From Rhododendron vialii (taxonomy: Eukaryota > Streptophyta > Magnoliopsida > Ericales > Ericaceae): a DNA stretch of 64,000 nucleotides. The position numbers were made by a program, and so were the translations under genes. Below the pieces are notes generated by a model. That model made no database searches and had not been told where the DNA came from. It saw nothing but the letters and a program-made list of their open reading frames with translations. Shown piece after piece: positions 57,586-64,000 of this stretch; within the stretch, counting starts at the first letter, position 1; each line of letters begins with the position of its first letter. The stretch lies in the NCBI RefSeq assembly GCF_030253575.1, contig NC_080560.1, positions 9,978,501-10,042,500 of the forward strand. The letters run 5' to 3'.

Positions 57586-58453
57586 GGTAAAAGTACATAA
57601 ACACCTCCTTAACGATTACTTTGTTCCAAAAAAAACCCCCTCACATTTAAAATTGCTCATACAAACCCCCTCAACTGCTCCCCGTTACCCAAGTGACACC
57701 CTTCCTTCTCAAAACCGTTTGTGATGAACCCCCTCATCTATGAATCGAACGAAAATACCCTTGTTTTATTAGATACATGCATTATATATGTACACCCACT
57801 CTAACTCTTCTCTTTCTCCCTTCTACAAATAACCTCCAATCAAAATACAAAACCAACAAACAAATTTGAAACTTTAATTTGAGCTTTATTTAACAATACT
57901 CCCAACCAAAGATACTCATTTCATCTAATACTGAAATTTTAGTTCATATCTAGCAGATTCATAAACATTACAAACATATTCGACAATCACTTATGAATTG
58001 CATCCCACATATCAGTCACGATGGCCTAATAAACAAACCCAACTGTAAAATGAAATTCGCAATCCAAAAGGTTGCAAACAAGTATGCACGCTAATTTATG
58101 TATAGATCAATTGAAAAAATAAAATAAACCCAGTTTTCTAAATTTTTTAGCAAAATAGATCTAGAAATGAAGTGAAAAGAAGCCCAAAGATCAACGGCTT
58201 ACCAACGCAACATACGAGTGAAAACAATATATATGTGAGGGGGTCTCCGTGGGACAATGTGATAGTTAATGGGTTGTTTATATACTTTTGCCAAATATAA
58301 AAAGAGTATCTTAGTCATTTCCACCATTTCTTTAACGGAGTTAGCATTTTTTTCATTTGCAGTAGTCGAGGGGGTCTGTATTGGTAATTTTAAATGTGAG
58401 GAGGTCTCCGTAGGACAAAGTGATAGTTGAAAAAGTGTGTATATACTTTCGCC
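57586..58453. mobile_element. Mutator-like MITE, 9-bp target duplication
   Basis: An 868-bp element starts GGTAAAAGTACATAAACACC and ends ATATACTTTCGCC. It has diverged inverted arms of about 100 bp (ACCCCCTCACATTTAAAATT pairs with AATTTTAAATGTGAGGAGGT). It is flanked by TTAGAATTT at 57577-57585 and 58454-58462. A partial third copy of the arm (GTGAGGGGGTCTCCGTGGGA) lies at about 58235-58300. It has no coding capacity. Confidence 0.82.
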
Positions 58454-58859
58454 TTAGAATTTTAATGTTTGAATACTAGTATGTTTTATATTCTGAGCCC
58501 AATGGTCATGCATAGCCCATTCTTGTTTGGGCTTCCATTAGTTTTAAATAGGGAAATTTTTAGGCCGATTCAAAAAATTAGGTTCGGACTTAATTTAGTT
58601 CTGCATAATTATTTATATTTTTTATTCCAATCATGCCCCTTCATGCGCATCAGTGCACGGAACTAGAGAGCATCTAGTATAGAAAAAGTATCCAATGCTC
58701 CATGAACTTTGGTGCACCATTAAAACATTGTTTAAATTTCAAAAAGTCATATCTTTTGTTGTAGATATTTATTTTTTTTAAAAATTATACTTTTAGAACC
58801 TATTCGACGATATCTACTAAACAAGATCCATATTGAATATGAAATTACGTAAGATTAAA

Positions 58860-60560
58860 AAAATATCATTTACTATGAGAACTCTCTATGAGAACTATTT
58901 TTATGAGAATTGTTTTTATGATAACTATTTCTATGAGAATTGTTCCTATGAGAATTATCTTTATGAGAACTATTTCGAACAAAAATATCCTTGGTTCTGT
59001 GAACTGGTTATGAGAACTGTCAATTCTCATAGTCAGTTATATGATAACTATGTGAAATGGCTATGTGAATGAAAAATACATAGTTCAAATAGTTTCAACA
59101 CACACTAAAATATACAGTTCTCATAGAAAATACACAGTTCTCATGGACAATACTCAGTTTTCAAAGAAAATACATAGTTCTCATAGATAGTTGTCATGGA
59201 CAATACACAGTTCTCATAAAAAATACACAATTCTTTGAGGAAAATACATGGTTCTTATAGACAGTTCTCATAGAAAAATACACGATTTTCATAAAAAAAT
59301 ACACGGTTCCCATAGAAAATACACAGTTCTCATATATAATACATAGCTCTCATAGAAAATACACAGTTCTCATATAAAACACACAATTCTCATATACAGT
59401 TCTCACAGAAAAATACACAATTCTCATAGAAAATACACAGTTCTCATGGATAAATACACAAATCTCCTAAAAAGTACTCATGAACTATGGTTACGAGAAC
59501 TGAGACTATGAGAGCTATATTTTTAGAATCAATTCCTGAATCATATTATTTCGGACAAAAATACCATTGGATATGTGAATTGACTATGAGAACTACCAAG
59601 TCTCATAGTCAGTTCTATGAGAACTACTCAGTTCTTATAGAGAACTGGCCTTGTGAGCTGAGTTATGATAACTGGCTATATAAATTGTCAATTCTCATAG
59701 TCAATTCTATGAGAACTGCTAGTTTTCATAGTCAATTATATGAGAATTGGCTATGAGAAGTAATTATTCTCATAGAAAAGCTTTGTAAACTGATTATGAG
59801 AATTAGACTATGTGAACTGGTTATATGAACTAAAATATATATATTTCACATAGTCTTACCATACACTAAAATACATAGTTCTCATAAAAAATTATATAGT
59901 TCTCATAGAAAATATACGGTTCTAATAGACAATTCTTATAGACAATACACAGTTCTCATTATCAGTTCCCATGAACAACACACAGTTCTCATAGAAAAAT
60001 GTATAGTTCTCATAGAAAATATACACACGAATAAAAATTGAACAAAAATAAAAAGGTAATCAAATCAAATATAGTTATAAATGTTCTCATCATCATGTCT
60101 TCAAAAAAGTAATCAACGTAAAAAAAGTAATAGTTCACATAGAAAATAAATTGATTTAGAATTGAATTTTTAACTGTCAAGTCTCGTAGAAAAATACACA
60201 CTTCTCATAGAAAATATACTTGTTTACATAGTCTCACCATACACTAAAATATACACTTCTCATAGAAAATACATAGTTCTCATAGAAAAATACACAATTC
60301 TCATAGACAGTTCTCATGGATAATACACAGTTCTCATAGAAAATACATAATTCTCATAAACAATTTTCAAAGAAAAATACATAGTTCTCATAGACAAATA
60401 CATAATTCTTGTGGACAATATATAGTTCTCATAGAAAATACACAGTTCTCATAGACTGTTCTCAAAGACAAATACACAATTCTCATAGAAAATACACAGT
60501 TCTTGTAGAAAAATATACAATTCGCATAAAAATACACACAAACAAAAATTGAACCAAAAA
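58860..60560. repeat. Degenerate 20-bp minisatellite array (left)
   Basis: Dozens of diverged copies of a unit close to CACAGTTCTCATAGAAAATA make up most of this stretch. Two sub-blocks (about 58870-59060 and 59485-59850) carry the unit in reverse-complement form (CTATGAGAACT). Frames open across the array give Tyr/Glu/Asn-rich repeat peptides that are not credible proteins. Confidence 0.88.
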
Positions 60561-60955
60561 AAAAATTTCAAAATCAAATATGAGAGGTTGAAAATACATA
60601 AATTTGACATTTAACAAAAAAAATATCTACAAAAAATTGACTGCTATTGATGGATGGCTCAGCATTCAACAAAAAAATCGACTGACATTCAACAAAATAT
60701 CTAATCAACAAAGATTTCTACCCTTGCTCCAACGTCTCCGGCGTAGATTTCAAAAAATTTGTGTTCTGAAATCCGAATCTCAAAAAATTTGGGTTCTAAA
60801 ATTAGATCGGAGAAATACCAGTGGGCCTCCGTCTCGTACGTTGTCTTCATGTTCATGCTCCGACAAGAACCATAGGCAAAGCAATGATGAACTACGTACA
60901 GTTTGTGAAATTGAATTGAAACGGAGCTAACAGTCGATCGGAATCGGAGAAGACG

Positions 60956-61065
60956 ATCGGAGTGGAGTTGATTCCCGGAGAATACGGATACGTGATCCTT
61001 ACCCTCGTCCTCTACTGCTTCCTTAACATCTGGATGGCCGGACGAGTCCTCAAGGCACGCAAAAG
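60956..61065 (+). pseudogene. MGST3: First-exon fragment of microsomal glutathione S-transferase 3
   Basis: The plus strand encodes IGVELIPGEYGYVILTLVLY, then CFLNIWMAGRVLKARKR. I recognise it as the N-terminal membrane segment of plant MGST3-type MAPEG proteins. It ends in AAAAG followed by GTATGC, a plausible splice donor at the usual place. No in-frame ATG precedes the segment (the expected position holds ACG), and no second exon with the FNCVQRGHQN-type motif follows. It is a captured or decayed first exon, not a working gene. It sits between two minisatellite arrays. Confidence 0.75.
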
Positions 61066-61569
61066 GTATGCAACTTTCTTGATCTAAATCATATCAATGG
61101 TACTATTGATTTGATAATGAAAAATCTCTTTATCCTATTGCATCGATTCAATAGAATACAGATCGATGATGGAGAGAGAGAGAGAGAGGAGGAGGAGGTT
61201 TATCATCTTCAGAGGGAGAGAGAGAGAGAGGAGGAATGATGAGATTGAGTTGACGATGCGGACTAAAATGGGCAAAAAAGTCATAAGATAACATATCCGA
61301 GTCTATGCAGGCTTGGGAATAATATTATGGGTTGGGATCAAACCAAGCCTAAAAATCAGGACCGACCTCTAATTCTTTATTTTAAATATAGAAAATTAGA
61401 GGCCGCCCCTATTTTTTAGGTTTGGTTTGAATCCAACCCTGAATATTTTACCGAAACTGGAAGGCTCGGATATATTGCGTACTGACTTTTGTGCCCCTCA
61501 CCCTAACACTCTCTATATTCTGCTCCTTTCAACACACCTTGTAGAGAGAGAGAGAGAGAAAGAGAGAGA

Positions 61570-61639
61570 ATGGCGAACATAGACGACTTCAAGCCGGAAG
61601 ACGACAATCTGATCGACGAGGACGGCACCGTTGACACAC

Positions 61640-61691
<52 letters not shown>

Positions 61692-61692
61692 A
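61570..61692 (+). other. Short open frame of unknown origin ending in (CT)n
   Basis: ATG at 61570 opens MANIDDFKPEDDNLIDEDGT and runs into a (CT)n microsatellite that gives Ser-Leu repeats and a stop at 61690-61692. The acidic start looks like a real protein beginning, but I do not recognise it. Beyond the microsatellite, other frames stay open to about 61975 (FPIDGMCTATAVVFSDDD and His/Asn-rich peptides). Probably a fragment of a host gene. Confidence 0.35.
61640..61691. repeat. (CT)n microsatellite
   Basis: About 23 CT units following TTTTT. Shorter AG runs lie just upstream at 61542-61569 and at 61171-61235. Confidence 0.92.
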
Positions 61693-62214
61693 ACCACTCC
61701 TAGCAACTTCCCGATCGACGGCATGTGCACGGCCACGGCAGTCGTTTTCTCCGACGACGACCGCGATCAGTGTATCAGAGGACTCGACAACAACAACGAC
61801 CACAACCACCACTCAGATCACCAATCATACCTTTCTTCTCCGGCGGGATCACCACCTCTGTCTTCACTCTCTCCGGCCATCCGACAACGACAACGAGCTC
61901 CACCTCGGTATACTCGCTCTCTCGGCTTTCAACCTTCTTGCCGACACTGACATCAGATCCACTGGCCCGTGCTAGAGTGAAACAGTATTCCGACTGTAAT
62001 GGAAGAAAAAGAATTGGTATATAATACATATACTTAATACTTTAAGTATGCAATTTTTTTGGGTGGGGTTTGAGATGGATATGGAGCAAATTGTGAAAAC
62101 AAAGGTGAGTCACTGATTCCTCACTTTGTATTGGTGGCAAGAGAGAATTGTATCATTTTTTTAGGTGAACTGTGTGTAAATTGGATATTTTAGTGTGTGG
62201 TGAGCTATGATAAC

Positions 62215-64000
62215 TTTTTTTTATGAGAATTATGTATTTTCTGTGAGAACTATCTATGAGAATTGTGTATTTTCTATGAGAATTGACAATTCACATAGCC
62301 AGTTCTCATAGCCAGTTCTATATGAGAACTGATTATGAGATTTGACAGTTAAAAATTCAATTTTAAATCAATTTAGGTTTTTCATTTTTGAGTTTTTTCT
62401 CAGTGCATCCTTTCTCATTCTCTATCTTGTCTTAGGCTCTATTCCGAAAGAATCATGTTTAAAAAATAACATGCCATAATACTTTATCTTGAAATTGATT
62501 TTGATAATTTATTTTTCAATTTTTGTTCATATGTGTATTTTTTTATAAGAATTGTATGTTATTCATGAGAACTGTCTATAATAATTGTGTATTTTTCTAT
62601 GAGAATTGTATATTGTCCACGAGAATTGTCTATTATATGTATTTCTATAAGAATTATAACGGTGAAGTTCATTCTTTGGATTAAAGAATAAATTAGATTG
62701 ATTTTAGGGTAAATTTTCGTAGTCATCCCTGTAGTTTTATGGTTGTCTCACTTTCGTCTCTCTAGTTTCAAAGTACTCTAATTTCATCCCTGTAATTTGT
62801 TTTACGTTCTAAATTGGTAAAATCGTTAACGGTAACACCGTTAACGAAACTAACGGAAAAAAAAAAATAAATGTTCCAATTTTCAATCCGTTTGAACCGG
62901 TGCAAATATCTTATTTTTCAGATCATTTTATTTTAAATGGTCATAATGAATTTTTGGCTCTAAGGCCTTTCAATGAGCACCCTAAGAGAGCCCTGAAACT
63001 AAATAAGGAGTTTTCGGGTGCTCGTTGAAAGGCCTTAGAGCCAAAAATTCATTACGACCATTTAGGATAAAATGATCAAAAAAATAAGATCTTCGCATCG
63101 GTTCAAACAAATTGAAAATTGAAACACTTTTTTTTTTGTTCCGTTAGTTTCGTTAACGGTGTTAACGATTTTACCAATTTGAAACGTAAAACAATCTACA
63201 GGGACGAAATTAGAACACTTTGAAACTAGAGGGACGAAAGTAAGACAACCGTAAAACTACAGAAACGAGTACGAAAATTTGCCCTTGATTTTATCGGTCA
63301 TCTTGTGATTGTTCCAACTTTCTTTTCGCAATGATAGTTGTTTATTGTTCCCGAATTGTGCATATTTTTTCATGAGAACGCTACTGTAGTGTATTTTTGT
63401 ATGAGAACTGTCTATGAGAATTGTGTATTTTCTATGAGAATTGTGTATTTTCTGTGAGAACTCCCTATAAGAACTGTATGTTTTCTATAAGAACTGTATA
63501 TTTTCTATGAGAACTGTGTTTTTTTCTATAAGAACTATGTATTTTCTATGAGAACTGTGTATTTTAGTATATGGTGAGACTATTTGAACTGTGTATTTTT
63601 CAGTTCACATAGCCATTTTACATGACAACTGTATATGAGAATGTTTTTTTTTTTTTTACGAAAAATTGTGTTTTTCTATAAGAACTGTTATTGTCCATGA
63701 TGATTGTCTATGACAACTGTGTATTTTTCTATGGGAACTGTCTATGAGAACTGTGTATTATTCTCTATGAAAATTGTATATTTTCTGTGAGAACTCCATA
63801 TGAGAACTGTTATTTTATATAAGAACTGAATATTTTCTATGTGAACTTTGTGTTTATGAGAAGTGTGTTTTTTCTATAAGAACTATTATTGTTCATGATG
63901 ATTGTCTATGAGAACTATGTTTTTTCTATGAAAACTGTTATTGTCCCTGATGATTGTTTATGGAAACTGTTTATGAGAACTGTGTATTTTCTATAAGAAC
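62215..64000. repeat. Degenerate 20-bp minisatellite array (right, inverted)
   Basis: The unit TGTGTATTTTCTATGAGAAC, the reverse complement of the main unit at 58860-60560, recurs with heavy divergence and continues past the window end. It is interrupted by non-repetitive sequence at about 62345-62520 and by the 578-bp foldback at 62707-63284. No gene is recognised. Confidence 0.88.
62707..63284. mobile_element. Mutator-like foldback MITE, 9-bp target duplication
   Basis: The 578-bp element is almost entirely one inverted repeat with a centre near 63000. It starts GGGTAAATTTTCGTA and ends TACGAAAATTTGCCC. Arms share CGTTAACGGT, ACGAAACTAACGG and GGCTCTAAGGCCTTTCA. It is flanked by TTGATTTTA at 62698-62706 and 63285-63293. 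Deep in the arms lies the GGTTCAAAC stem shared with the repeats at 1800-1990 and 18245-18545. Confidence 0.9.

Noticed and set aside
58860-60560. CRISPR-like array
   Set aside because: The units are degenerate and contiguous, without unique spacers, and the window is a plant genome.
61631-62029. Several overlapping frames of 75-114 codons downstream of the (CT)n run
   Set aside because: They are low-complexity Ser/Leu, His/Asn and Thr-rich translations of one segment in different frames. At most one could derive from a gene, and none shows a domain.

Overview
The window looks like nuclear DNA of a dicot plant. It is AT-rich, gene-poor and full of MITEs, long inverted repeats and microsatellites. 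Its genes are plant F-box proteins with C-terminal F-box-associated (FBA) domains. I cannot name the species from sequence alone. No tRNA, rRNA, CRISPR or bacterial-type operon was seen.

The core (about 2.8-57 kb) is a birth-and-death F-box cluster built from two interleaved families. Family 1 (about 395 aa, single-exon, proteins ending near SLSPV) has three apparently intact members: 2935-4116 (+), 16209-17402 (-) and 21683-22870 (-). It also has broken members: 12686-13870 (stops and frameshifts), 25606-26085 (internal deletion and stop loss), 35616-37208 (one nonsense codon, fused to a MuDR-like N-terminal domain), 43027-43757 (5' half replaced), and two small C-terminal remnants. Family 2 (about 365 aa, starting MSDYIPTELL, with a short 5'-leader intron) has two intact members: 50261-51358 and 55702-56814 (both -). 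A third, 43911-45053, has lost its start codon. A fourth, 30913-33173, is split by a solo LTR. Flanking blocks repeat with the genes, which shows that whole multi-kilobase units were duplicated in tandem. All but the first gene lie on the minus strand.

The paralogous units give natural empty sites, so several mobile elements can be delimited to the base: hAT-like MITEs with 8-bp target duplications (9777, 11610, 17451, 37735), Mutator-like MITEs with 9-10-bp duplications (40160, 57586, 62707), Stowaway-like elements with TA (24127, 26354), a Tourist-like element with TAA (2597), and a 1155-bp solo LTR with a 5-bp duplication (31565-32719). Two fragments of ordinary host genes also occur: an SUA/RBM5-like splicing-factor fragment (8640-9450, -) and a microsomal glutathione S-transferase 3 first-exon fragment (60956-61065, +).

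The right end (58.8-64 kb) has two large degenerate 20-bp minisatellite arrays. They run mainly in opposite orientations and flank the MGST3 fragment. A 578-bp Mutator-like foldback is inserted in the second array.

The intact genes probably encode substrate receptors of SCF (SKP1-cullin-F-box) ubiquitin ligases. Their targets cannot be read from the sequence.
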